The translations under genes were made by a program, and so were the position numbers. Below are positions 1 to 6,113 of a stretch of DNA of 10,303 nucleotides, in pieces. Source of the DNA: QPIN01 sp964472945 (GTDB lineage Bacteria > Pseudomonadota > Gammaproteobacteria > Methylococcales > Methylomonadaceae). Each line of letters opens with the position of its first letter. The first letter of the stretch is position 1. The stretch covers positions 1 through 10,303 of the forward strand of contig CAYYNM010000117.1 in NCBI GenBank assembly GCA_964472945.1, read 5' to 3'. The notes under the pieces were generated by a model. It saw nothing but the letters and a program-made list of their open reading frames with translations. It had not been told where the DNA came from and searched no databases.

Positions 1-105
1 TATTTGGGGAGAAATTATAACATACGAATTCCCAATAAGTATCAGGTCATGTGACTACATATATAAGCAATAGTATTTTGTATTCATATGTACTACCATT
101 AATGT

Positions 106-540
106 ATGTTAGTGACAATGGATACAAATGTTTTATTAGTAGCACTTATCAGCCAGTCGGGTGCATCACACAAGATTTTAAGCCTCATTATAGATGAGGC
201 AATTAATCTTGCTTTATCAACACAAGTGTTACTTGAATATAATTATGTATTAAAAAGAGAGGAAATTCTTAAACTTACAAGGTTAGAAACGGAAGAAATT
301 GAGGATATGCTTGATTTATTAGCTCTTCTCGCACAAAAACAAAATATATATTACAGGCTTCGACCAAATTTAAGGGACGAAGAAGATAACCTCTTTGTCG
401 AGTGTGCATTTGCCAGCAACACTGACTACTTGATTACTTCAAATATACGTGATTTTAACAGTGGAGACTTAAAAGACTTTAGGTTCAAAGTTATAACACC
501 AAAGGATTTCTATCAAATGTGGAGAAATGACTATGAATAA
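106..540 (+). CDS. PIN-domain toxin (putative toxin-antitoxin ribonuclease, COG1569-like)
   Basis: This is a probable single-domain PIN endoribonuclease, the toxin of a type II toxin-antitoxin pair acting on RNA in the cytoplasm. At 144 aa it has the normal size for the family. The N-terminal strand carries MDTNVLL with the first catalytic Asp at D6. E44 lies in the STQVLLEY helix. The stretch at residues 90-117 (DEEDNLFVECA, then YLITSN and RDF) supplies D94 and D116, so the acidic metal site looks complete. ATG 106 is the first start after an in-frame TAA at 100-102 and places the first Asp where the family usually has it; ATG 118 is too close to that Asp. No clear Shine-Dalgarno sequence is visible. 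The downstream gene overlaps it and encodes a DNA-binding antitoxin, which supports the assignment. Family assignment is firm; toxicity and RNA target are inferred. Confidence 0.85.
   Translation: MLVTMDTNVLLVALISQSGASHKILSLIIDEAINLALSTQVLLEYNYVLKREEILKLTRLETEEIEDMLDLLALLAQKQNIYYRLRPNLRDEEDNLFVECAFASNTDYLITSNIRDFNSGDLKDFRFKVITPKDFYQMWRNDYE
521..524 (+). promoter_or_regulatory. Shine-Dalgarno GGAG that selects the antitoxin start
   Basis: GGAG lies inside the last codons of the PIN gene. It is only 2 nt from ATG 527 but 8 nt from ATG 533. The spacing favours ATG 533 as the antitoxin start and implies translational coupling to the toxin frame. Confidence 0.55.
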
Positions 541-796
541 AACTCAGGTAGTAACTTTAAGAATTCCTGTTGACCTAAAGGCTCGATTAGAAAATGAAGC
601 TCACTTACAAGGTGTGTCAATGAACAGTCTTGCTAACTATTTACTTACAACGCAGATTAGTCAGATTGAAGTACTTTCAGCATTAGAAGAAAGAGTGTCA
701 AAAAAAGATATTTCCTCTCTAAAAATAAAAGTCCGTAAAACACTGGATTCAGTAGAAAAGTATACGAATATACCAGAATGGGATAAGGTTCATTGA
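533..796 (+). CDS. Ribbon-helix-helix antitoxin partner of the PIN toxin
   Basis: This 87-aa protein is probably the antitoxin that binds the PIN nuclease and represses its own operon. Residues 5-12 (QVVTLRIP) form the typical RHH DNA-binding strand. Two helices follow (about 13-26 and 29-42), joined by the GVS turn seen in Arc/MetJ and HicB-type antitoxins. The remaining 45 residues are charged and helical, ending in PEWDKVH, and would be the toxin-wrapping tail. ATG 533 is chosen over ATG 527 because GGAG is 8 nt from it; the upstream choice adds only Met-Thr. The start overlaps the toxin stop by 8 bp, so the two are co-translated. Toxin-first order is less usual than antitoxin-first. The RHH fold is clear; partner specificity is inferred from position. 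Confidence 0.8.
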   Translation: MNKTQVVTLRIPVDLKARLENEAHLQGVSMNSLANYLLTTQISQIEVLSALEERVSKKDISSLKIKVRKTLDSVEKYTNIPEWDKVH

Positions 797-850
797 GAAT
801 TTTTGAAACTCTATGTTAAATCAATAGGCTAACAAGTGCATCAGGGCAAT

Positions 851-911
851 TCAAGGGACACAATACTTAATTATGTGTTGATGGAAGTGGGTTATGTATT
901 ATGTCCCTTAA
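851..911. repeat. Imperfect long hairpin, candidate REP/Y1-transposase-associated or MITE-like element
   Basis: The arms at 853-866 and 896-909 pair over 14 positions with one mismatch; on the minus strand that mismatch becomes a G.T wobble. Pairing continues discontinuously inward (868-871 with 891-894). The left arm begins GGGACACAATAC and the sequence ends a little further right in an ACTCTGACCCC stretch (about 933-943). From memory, both motifs resemble sequences flanking REP-associated tyrosine transposases in other proteobacteria; this could not be checked. No transposase frame is present, so at most this is a non-autonomous or decayed copy. It separates the toxin-antitoxin pair from a gene remnant, which fits an insertion scar. 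Confidence 0.5.
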
Positions 912-938
912 ACTCAAGAGCTGTTTAAAACTACTCTG

Positions 939-962
939 ACCCCTAATGCAACCCCTAATGCA
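939..962. repeat. Perfect 12-bp tandem duplication (ACCCCTAATGCA x2)
   Basis: ACCCCTAATGCA occurs at 939-950 and again at 951-962 with no mismatch. It sits at the junction between the hairpin element and the gene remnant. The 12-bp unit preserves reading frame. It may be a replication-slippage product or a trace of the event that created the junction. Confidence 0.7.
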
Positions 963-1160
963 CCGCTTCAATTAACCCCGTCACTTGGCTTGTTTCATCT
1001 CATTAAACCCCATCGAGTTAATCGGGTGCTTAGAGGTCATTTAATTTTAATGGAATTTTTGCTCCATGCTACTTTACCCTATAAAAAGTGGCTCAGTGAA
1101 AGTAACAGCAAAATAATGGCTCAACAAGCAATGGAGCTTTGGTATTATGACAAACAATAA
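939..1160 (+). pseudogene. 5'-truncated remnant of an unrecognised protein gene (3' end only)
   Basis: An open frame of 73 codons ends at TAA 1158-1160 and overlaps the start of the following hydrolase gene by 14 bp, as the last cistron boundary of an operon would. The predicted peptide looks like genuine protein. It has a basic stretch (LIKPHRVNRVLRGH), a hydrophobic helix (LILMEFLLHATLPY) and an amphipathic tail (MAQQAMELWYYDK). There is no ATG with a ribosome site; in-frame starts are TTG 990, GTG 1026 and ATG 1050, none preceded by a Shine-Dalgarno sequence. Upstream the frame runs into the hairpin element and a TAA at 909-911. I therefore read it as the surviving 3' end of a gene whose 5' part was lost. 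I do not recognise the family. Confidence 0.5.
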
Positions 1161-1893
1161 AAGTTATTTTATTTTAATTCGTGGATTACTACGGGAGCAG
1201 CGACATTGGGGGGATTTTACCCAGAAGCTGAAACAGCAATTTCCATTGGCTAGAATCATTCCTTTAGATATACCTGGTAATGGCTGTTTACATAATCAAA
1301 CCAGCCCTAATACCATTGCCGAGCTTACCGATGCATTACGCCAGCAGTTACCTAGCCGAAGCCAATTAAACTTAATTGCCATTTCTATGGGGGGGATGAT
1401 TGCAGTAGATTGGATGAATCGTTATCCGATGGAAATAAAATCCACAGTTTTAATTAATAGTAGTTTACGAAACTATTCACCCTTTTATCAGCGATTACGC
1501 TGGCAAAACTACGGTTCTATTATTAGCTGTTTATTTGGAACTGCTGAACAAATGGATCAATTAATTCTAAAATTGACATCAAATAATCAGCAAAACGATA
1601 ATGAATTATTAAGGCTATGGAAACAATGGCGTGAACAATACCCAGTCACTAATAAAAGTGCATTTAAGCAGTTGCTTGCAGCTGCTAAATTTATTAGCAA
1701 TACAAAACCTATGCACCCATTGTTTATTGTGGCATCACGAAAGGATCAATTGGTTGATTATCGCTGTAGTTTAGCCTTAAAAAAGGCCTGGCAATCTGAC
1801 TACCAGGAACACTCCACAGCTGGGCACGACCTACCGCTTGATGAGCCTAACTGGTTAATCAGAACAATTGCTGATTGGTATTCTGGTATATGA
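1147..1893 (+). CDS. Alpha/beta-fold hydrolase
   Basis: This 248-aa cytoplasmic serine hydrolase has no signal peptide. The oxyanion region is IRGLLREQRHW (residues 11-21) and LDIPGNG (40-46) marks the strand-4 turn. The nucleophile elbow is AISMGG with Ser80; the usual first Gly of GxSxG is Ala78. The acid is Asp200 in ASRKDQLV and the base is His227 in AGHDLPLDEP, so the triad is complete and correctly spaced. A helical cap lies between about residues 108 and 185. Substrate cannot be deduced; carboxylester or thioester hydrolysis is the family default. GGAG at 1133-1136 is 10 nt upstream of ATG 1147. The start overlaps the gene remnant, suggesting it was once the second gene of an operon. 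It converges on ubiK with a 13-nt gap. Confidence 0.85.
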   Translation: MTNNKSYFILIRGLLREQRHWGDFTQKLKQQFPLARIIPLDIPGNGCLHNQTSPNTIAELTDALRQQLPSRSQLNLIAISMGGMIAVDWMNRYPMEIKSTVLINSSLRNYSPFYQRLRWQNYGSIISCLFGTAEQMDQLILKLTSNNQQNDNELLRLWKQWREQYPVTNKSAFKQLLAAAKFISNTKPMHPLFIVASRKDQLVDYRCSLALKKAWQSDYQEHSTAGHDLPLDEPNWLIRTIADWYSGI

Positions 1894-1906
1894 TTTTTAG
1901 ATTGTT

Positions 1907-2155
1907 TTACTGCTTAATTTTTTGTTCAATTTCATCGACACGTTTTTCTAGCACTTCTAATTTAGAGCGAGTTTTAGCTAAAACTGCCTTTTGCACCTCA
2001 AATTCTTCGCGAGTGACTAAATCTAACTTTCCTAAAGCACCTTGTAAAATAGCATGGAAATTTTTCTCCATATCTTCTTTTACATTATTTAAGCCGGGAG
2101 GAATAGCATTTGCCAAACGGTTAGCAATATCATCAATTGATTTTGAATCAAACAT
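1907..2155 (-). CDS. ubiK: UbiK (YqiC-family) ubiquinone biosynthesis accessory factor
   Basis: UbiK helps aerobic ubiquinone (coenzyme Q8) synthesis, associating with UbiJ and the Ubi complex. In E. coli YqiC it is a small coiled-coil trimer that can interact with lipid. This 82-aa protein has the family layout. An N-terminal amphipathic helix (SIDDIANRLANAIPPGLNNVKEDMEKNFHA) is followed by the conserved core LDLVTREEFEVQKAVLAKTR at about residues 44-63. A C-terminal heptad coiled coil (LEVLEKRVDEIEQKIKQ) completes it. It is somewhat shorter than the E. coli protein at the C-terminus. A GAGA-type ribosome site lies about 8 nt before the ATG. It is monocistronic here, convergent with the hydrolase and divergent from the dehydrogenase. 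I recognise the core motif by comparison with YqiC from memory. Confidence 0.88.
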   Translation of the reverse strand: MFDSKSIDDIANRLANAIPPGLNNVKEDMEKNFHAILQGALGKLDLVTREEFEVQKAVLAKTRSKLEVLEKRVDEIEQKIKQ

Positions 2156-2183
2156 AGGTATTTTCTCTAATTATAAATTAATA

Positions 2184-2231
2184 TATAGAGCTATTTTAGC
2201 ATAGAAGATGACCACTCTATAGAGCTAGCTC
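2184..2231. promoter_or_regulatory. Direct repeat and overlapping palindromes between ubiK and the divergent reductase gene
   Basis: TATAGAGCTA occurs at 2184-2193 and again at 2218-2227, 34 bp apart start to start. The second copy is embedded in two overlapping perfect 10-bp palindromes, CTCTATAGAG (2215-2224) and GAGCTAGCTC (2222-2231). The position between two divergent start codons suits an operator. No regulator is identified and chance in AT-rich DNA is possible. Confidence 0.3.
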
Positions 2232-2278
2232 AATATGGCGTAAAATCACTTTATATTGACAGTGAAAAAGGAAAAATA

Positions 2279-3139
2279 ATGAAAGTAGGTTTAATTGGGT
2301 TGGGTGCAATGGGCTTAGGAATGGCTGTTAATTTAGCCAAAGCCGGGCTATTATCAGCGGTGTACAACCGGACAGAAAAAAAAGCAAAAGAGCTGTCAAG
2401 CCAGCTTAATGTTGCTTATTGCCAAACTCCACAACAGCTTGCTGAGCAAGTTAATATTATTTTAATCTGTATCTCTACAGACCAAGATGTTTTAGAAATT
2501 ATTGAATCCATTATGCCAGCGATTCATAAAAACTCAATTGTAGTGGATATGTCTACTGTGAGTAATGAAACAGCCATTAAAGCAGCCGCTATATTAGCCA
2601 AAAAACAAGTAGCTTTTCTTGATGCTCCAGTATCAGGAGGTGTTGAAGGTGCAAAGGCTGGCACTTTATCTATAATGGTGGGTGGAGATAAACTGGTTTT
2701 AGAAAAAATTCGTCCCATTTTAGCCACCATGAGCTCACGTATTGTTTATATGGGAGCGGTTGGAACGGGCCAAAGTACTAAAGCTGTTAATCAAATAATG
2801 GCAGCGGGTATTAATCAAGCGGTTACTGAGGCATTGGCTTTTGCTCAAGCGCAAGGGCTAAATATGGAAAAGGTTATTGAAGTTGTTTCAGCAGGTGCGG
2901 CAGGAAACTGGTTTTTGCAGCATAGAGGGATCAGTATGAGTCATGGGGTTTTTGACCCTGGGTTTAAAGTAGCTTTACATTATAAAGATTTAAAAATTTG
3001 TCAGAAAATGGCTAAGCAGGTATCAATGCCAGTTAACTTAACTGATAAAACAGTCGATGATTATAAGGTGCTTATGCAACAAGGGTTAGGGAATGAGGAT
3101 ATTTCAGCTTTGTATCGTTTAAAAAGCACGGAAAATTAA
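2279..3139 (+). CDS. NAD(P)-dependent beta-hydroxyacid dehydrogenase (3-hydroxyisobutyrate dehydrogenase / tartronate-semialdehyde reductase family)
   Basis: This 286-aa soluble oxidoreductase interconverts a beta-hydroxyacid and its semialdehyde or ketone. The Rossmann motif GLIGLGAMGLGM lies at residues 4-15. Asn30-Arg31 after the second strand suggests NADP(H) rather than NAD, as in glyoxylate reductase-type members. The substrate-binding signature DAPVSGGVEGAKAGT is at 115-129. The catalytic lysine is Lys168 in GTGQSTKAVNQ, followed by the family Asn171-Gln172. The C-terminal all-helical domain is complete, ending near LYRLKSTEN, and the length is normal. The ribosome site AAGG lies about 7 nt before ATG. 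No neighbour shows which acid it handles, so candidates are 3-hydroxyisobutyrate, glyoxylate/succinic semialdehyde or tartronate semialdehyde. The family is secure; the substrate is unknown. Confidence 0.9.
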   Translation: MKVGLIGLGAMGLGMAVNLAKAGLLSAVYNRTEKKAKELSSQLNVAYCQTPQQLAEQVNIILICISTDQDVLEIIESIMPAIHKNSIVVDMSTVSNETAIKAAAILAKKQVAFLDAPVSGGVEGAKAGTLSIMVGGDKLVLEKIRPILATMSSRIVYMGAVGTGQSTKAVNQIMAAGINQAVTEALAFAQAQGLNMEKVIEVVSAGAAGNWFLQHRGISMSHGVFDPGFKVALHYKDLKICQKMAKQVSMPVNLTDKTVDDYKVLMQQGLGNEDISALYRLKSTEN

Positions 3140-3147
3140 CTTAGGAT

Positions 3148-3195
3148 AGCAGGCTTAAGCCTGCTCTTACTATGAAAAATACAGGTTAAAACCTG
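3148..3195. repeat. Pair of REP-like palindromes (BIME-like), possible transcription end
   Basis: The first unit, AGCAGGCTTAAGCCTGCT at 3148-3165, is a perfect 18-bp palindrome. The second, CAGGTTAAAACCTG at 3182-3195, is a perfect 14-bp inverted repeat. Both share the CAGG...CCTG core and are separated by an AT-rich spacer. They begin 8 bp after the reductase stop. Paired related palindromes just past a gene are typical of REP/BIME elements. Neither is followed by a long T-run, so a simple intrinsic terminator is less likely, although the hairpins could stabilise the 3' end of the mRNA. Confidence 0.55.
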
Positions 3196-3268
3196 CGCTC
3201 CAAAAGATACGTCTAATAAGGTGATATTTGTTAAAGCTACAAATCCAACCCATCACCAGCAATTGATC

Positions 3269-3296
3269 TGAAGCCCTTTTCTGTTGGAGGGCTTCA
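3269..3296 (-). terminator. Hairpin just after the chaperone operon, possible terminator
   Basis: TGAAGCCC (3269-3276) pairs perfectly with GGGCTTCA (3289-3296) around a 12-nt loop. It begins 9 nt past the stop codon of the last minus-strand gene of the chaperone operon. No U-tract follows on either strand, so termination is inferred from position only. Confidence 0.35.
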
Positions 3297-3304
3297 AAGC
3301 AAAG

Positions 3305-3691
3305 CTAATGATTAAACAACAAATAACTCGCAAAACAGTCCAGTTGCTGTAAATTTTTGCTGTATGGAATTATCTGACGCAAAGCGTAAAGTTTATTTTT
3401 TGCTGCTATTAAGTGAGTTTGGGCAAGTAAATCTAAAACCTCCTTAGTTTGCTGTTGAATTAAAAATGCGCGAAAAATTAAGGCTATTTCGGTTGTTTTT
3501 AAATGTAAAGAGCGACTGATTGCTACGCTACTTTTCTCAATATTATTATTTAGCATTGCCTGTACGGCAACTGATAAGTAATATTGAGCAGACTGCTCAG
3601 AACTAACAATATTACTTAAATCAGCTTTACACCTTGGACAGCATAACGCTTGTTTTAGGCGTGCATTACAGCTGGGACAGCGTTCTATCAT
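3305..3691 (-). CDS. Small zinc-ribbon protein at the end of the Hsp70 operon
   Basis: This 128-aa protein opens with a four-cysteine zinc ribbon, CPSC (C5, C8) and CPRC (C18, C21), with an extra Cys17. About 100 residues follow that are predicted mainly helical, with Ala/Leu-rich repeats (YLSVAVQAMLNNNIEKSSVAISRSLHL) that loosely resemble TPR helical pairs. No membrane segment or signal is present. I do not recognise a named family. Its ATG overlaps the Hsp70 stop as ATGA (4 bp), so the two are translationally coupled and the product probably works with the chaperone. By inference it could be a substrate or co-chaperone adaptor, since zinc ribbons often mediate protein or nucleic-acid contacts. 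Confidence 0.7.
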   Translation of the reverse strand: MIERCPSCNARLKQALCCPRCKADLSNIVSSEQSAQYYLSVAVQAMLNNNIEKSSVAISRSLHLKTTEIALIFRAFLIQQQTKEVLDLLAQTHLIAAKNKLYALRQIIPYSKNLQQLDCFASYLLFNH

Positions 3692-5448
3692 GATTCCAGA
3701 TAATAGATAATGTCGTTTAGTTTTTCGACATATTCGTCCAGTTTTGCAATATCTTCAGAGGCTATACACTCGCTAATCACTTCAATTAAATCAACCATAT
3801 CTTCTTTATCTTCACTGGAGGTAGTGTCGAATAAGCCTTCTGCCTTGCTGATAACAGCATGGGCTGCTTCTATTTCCGGTATAACAGCGTGTTCAATTAC
3901 CTGAGATGCGTCTGGTTCATACAGGCTGGAGTCCAGTTTTCCAAATAAGGATGAAACTCGTTGTTTAGCTGTTTCCATGCCACTGCTTTCGAAACTGGAT
4001 AAGGCATTGTTGATAGTGATGGACTTTTCTAAGCCAGTAGCCTTTTCTTGAGCAGAAACTTGTAACATGCCATTAAGGTCAAGGCCTAAGGTAAGAGTGA
4101 TAATATTACCTGCTTCCACATCTAGTAGCCCTTCAATCTTAAACTCCCCTATTTTTACATTGTTTAATGCGTCTGGATCCTCACCTTGGTAAATAGTCAC
4201 TTCAACGGTTTCCTGACCATCATGGTGGGTTGTAAAAGCTTCTGATTTACGGTTTGGTAATACACTATTCTTATGAATAATCGGGACAAAGGTAAAGGGG
4301 TATGATTCTCCATTTAAATTACCAATGGCGCTGGTACCATAAGTATAAGGTGTAACATCAACCAGTACGGTATCTATTTGTTGACCATTAATCATGGCTG
4401 CTTGAATGGCTGCCCCCATAGCAACACATAAATCTGCATTGATTTCACCATGAGGTTCAAAACCAAACTCATTAGTCAGACGTTCACGAATATAAGGGGT
4501 GCGGGTTGAGCCACCAACTAAAATAATTTCATCAATATCAGAGGCAACGAAATGAGCCCCTTTCATGGCAATATGCACAGCATCCATAGTGGCATTAATA
4601 TAGTCTTCAATCATTTCCTCGTATGCCATTCGTGACAGTTCGACTGATAAATGAATGGGAGAGCCTTCATGTTCCAGCAAATATTCTTCATCAATCTGTG
4701 CGAAAGGCTGGTCAGAGAGTAAGAATTTGGCATTTTCAGCCGCCCGGTTAAGACGAGCCATGGCTTTACTGTGCTGGCGCGCATCTACACCAAAGCTCTC
4801 TTGTAAGTGATTCAGCAGGAATTCAATAATTTGTTGATCAAAGTCATCGCCACCTAAGTGATTATCACCATGACTGGCAAGTACTTCAACCACACCTGAC
4901 TCGATATTAACCACTGAAACATCAAAAGTACCACCCCCTAAATCATAGACCAAGACCTGTTTTTTCTCAGACTGGTTGGAGTCATAAGTTAAAGCGGCGG
5001 CTGTGGGTTCATTAATCATCCGTACCACTTCTAACCCTGCAATTTCGCCGGCTTCACGCGTCGCTTGGCGCTGTGCATCGGAAAAGTACGCGGGGACGGT
5101 AATAACCGCTTTAGTTACGGTCTGCCCAAGGTGTTTCTCAGCAATCGCTTTAAGACGCTTAAGGATAATAGCCGAAATTTCCTGAGGACTATAGTCCTGT
5201 TCAGCCATATTTATCTGGGTATCTTGCCCCATTAGACGTTTAATTGATTTAATGGTACGTTCAGGGTAAACCAGATATTGATTTCTAGCGGTTTCTCCAA
5301 CAATAACGTCGCCATTATCATCAATCCCAACAACAGAAGGTAGGATTTTTTTATCCCCATCACTAATAACAGTGACATTACCTTGTTCAACCACTGCTAC
5401 TTCAGAGTTAGTTGTGCCTAAATCTATACCAATAATAATTTCATTCAT
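3688..5448 (-). CDS. Hsp70-family chaperone, short DnaK/HscC-like
   Basis: This is an ATP-driven cytoplasmic chaperone of 586 aa, shorter than housekeeping DnaK (about 638 in E. coli). The nucleotide-binding domain is intact: phosphate-1 IGIDLGTTNS (6-15), catalytic Lys70 in IKRLMG, VPAYFSDAQRQAT (118-130), Glu147 in NEPTAAAL, phosphate-2 VYDLGGGTFDVS (167-178) with Thr174, and adenosine motif ILVGGSTRTPY (309-319). The interdomain linker is DTVLVDVTP (359-367). The substrate domain follows, with a few extra residues in its first loop (NGESYPFTFVPII). The lid is short and ends in YYLES, without the DnaK EEVKDKK-type tail. The compact first lobe and FVPII/YQGED features recall E. coli HscC. 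It sits 8 nt after a GrpE-like gene and overlaps a zinc-ribbon gene. Hsp70 identity is certain; specialisation is inferred. Confidence 0.93.
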   Translation of the reverse strand: MNEIIIGIDLGTTNSEVAVVEQGNVTVISDGDKKILPSVVGIDDNGDVIVGETARNQYLVYPERTIKSIKRLMGQDTQINMAEQDYSPQEISAIILKRLKAIAEKHLGQTVTKAVITVPAYFSDAQRQATREAGEIAGLEVVRMINEPTAAALTYDSNQSEKKQVLVYDLGGGTFDVSVVNIESGVVEVLASHGDNHLGGDDFDQQIIEFLLNHLQESFGVDARQHSKAMARLNRAAENAKFLLSDQPFAQIDEEYLLEHEGSPIHLSVELSRMAYEEMIEDYINATMDAVHIAMKGAHFVASDIDEIILVGGSTRTPYIRERLTNEFGFEPHGEINADLCVAMGAAIQAAMINGQQIDTVLVDVTPYTYGTSAIGNLNGESYPFTFVPIIHKNSVLPNRKSEAFTTHHDGQETVEVTIYQGEDPDALNNVKIGEFKIEGLLDVEAGNIITLTLGLDLNGMLQVSAQEKATGLEKSITINNALSSFESSGMETAKQRVSSLFGKLDSSLYEPDASQVIEHAVIPEIEAAHAVISKAEGLFDTTSSEDKEDMVDLIEVISECIASEDIAKLDEYVEKLNDIIYYLES

Positions 5449-5456
5449 AAGGTTTA

Positions 5457-6113
5457 TTACCCATTAATTTTATTTACTTTTACCTCTGCTAATCGCAGAA
5501 TCTGATTTTTATATAAAAAACCTGTTCGCAACTCTTCAACAACTATTCCATTGTCCAGCTCAGGGTTGCTAATGGTTTCTACCGCATGCATTTTTGTTGG
5601 GTCAAGTAATTCACCTTTACATTCAATAGGGTATACCTGGTATCGTTGTAATAATTGAGTAAAACGCTTTAAACTCATTAACTGTCCGTCTTCAAAACGT
5701 TTAATAAAAGCAATATCTTTTTTTCTAGAACTTTTAAACAGTGAGCTAACGGGCTGGTAGTTTTGTAAAACTGTGCTCGCTAATAATAGGCTGTCATAAA
5801 TATCAATAAACTCTAATAACAAGGTACGCATCATTTTATCTTGTTGCTGCTCAAAGTTTTCGCGAGTTAAGGAAAGTTCTTTAGCTAGGTGCTCCTTATC
5901 CTCTTGTACGGTTGTTAATGCAGAGCTCAGCGTGTCCAATGTGTTTTTAAATTGCCTTGATTCAGCCTTTACCTCCGATTTCAGGCTGGTTAATTCACTG
6001 AGTAAGCTAAATAAGTCAGGCTGCTGTGCAATAGGGCTTAAGTCAAGGGAGTTCTGTTGCAAATAGTGTTGAAACTGCTCAAGTAATTCTGTTTGTTGGA
6101 CTTCAGTGGTCAT
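5457..6113 (-). CDS. GrpE-like nucleotide exchange factor
   Basis: This is a probable exchange factor for the adjacent Hsp70. The C-terminal 58 residues (161-218) match the GrpE beta-domain pattern: GELLDPTKMHAVE, GIVVEELRTGFLYKNQILR and AEVKV align with the GrpE LDPN.H.AV, G.V, kGY.LNGR.lR and A.V.V elements. The N-terminal part is a long coiled coil (about 34-97) leading into LLLEFIDIYDSLLLA, the GrpE helix-bundle position. At 218 aa it is slightly longer than E. coli GrpE (197), and the sequence is divergent. ATG 6113 gives an 11-bp overlap with the J-like gene; ATG 6137 would add eight residues (MLLLQQKI) and a 35-bp overlap. Neither has a good ribosome site. Position between the J-like gene and Hsp70 strongly supports the role. 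Confidence 0.82.
   Translation of the reverse strand: MTTEVQQTELLEQFQHYLQQNSLDLSPIAQQPDLFSLLSELTSLKSEVKAESRQFKNTLDTLSSALTTVQEDKEHLAKELSLTRENFEQQQDKMMRTLLLEFIDIYDSLLLASTVLQNYQPVSSLFKSSRKKDIAFIKRFEDGQLMSLKRFTQLLQRYQVYPIECKGELLDPTKMHAVETISNPELDNGIVVEELRTGFLYKNQILRLAEVKVNKING

Noticed and set aside
51..79. GTGACT-17 bp-TATTTT as a promoter for the toxin-antitoxin pair
   Set aside because: Each box matches only 4 of 6 consensus bases in very AT-rich DNA, so it is not distinguishable from background.
2170..2175. Minus-strand TATAAT in front of ubiK
   Set aside because: It would place the transcript start at or past the ribosome site and has no matching -35.
1875..2204. 109-codon plus-strand open frame over ubiK
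   Set aside because: It is antisense to ubiK, which matches a known family; the frame has Ser/Phe-rich shadow composition and no ribosome site.
2256..2261. TTGACA resembling a -35 box before the reductase gene
   Set aside because: It lies only 17 bp from the start codon, leaving no room for a -10 and start site.
2524..2730. Minus-strand open frame inside the reductase gene
   Set aside because: It lies wholly within a strongly supported gene on the other strand and shows no recognisable domain.
3710..3904. Plus-strand open frame over the Hsp70 lid
   Set aside because: Serine-rich antisense shadow of the Hsp70 coding sequence.
5003..5185. Plus-strand open frame over the Hsp70 ATPase domain
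   Set aside because: Antisense shadow of the most conserved part of Hsp70.
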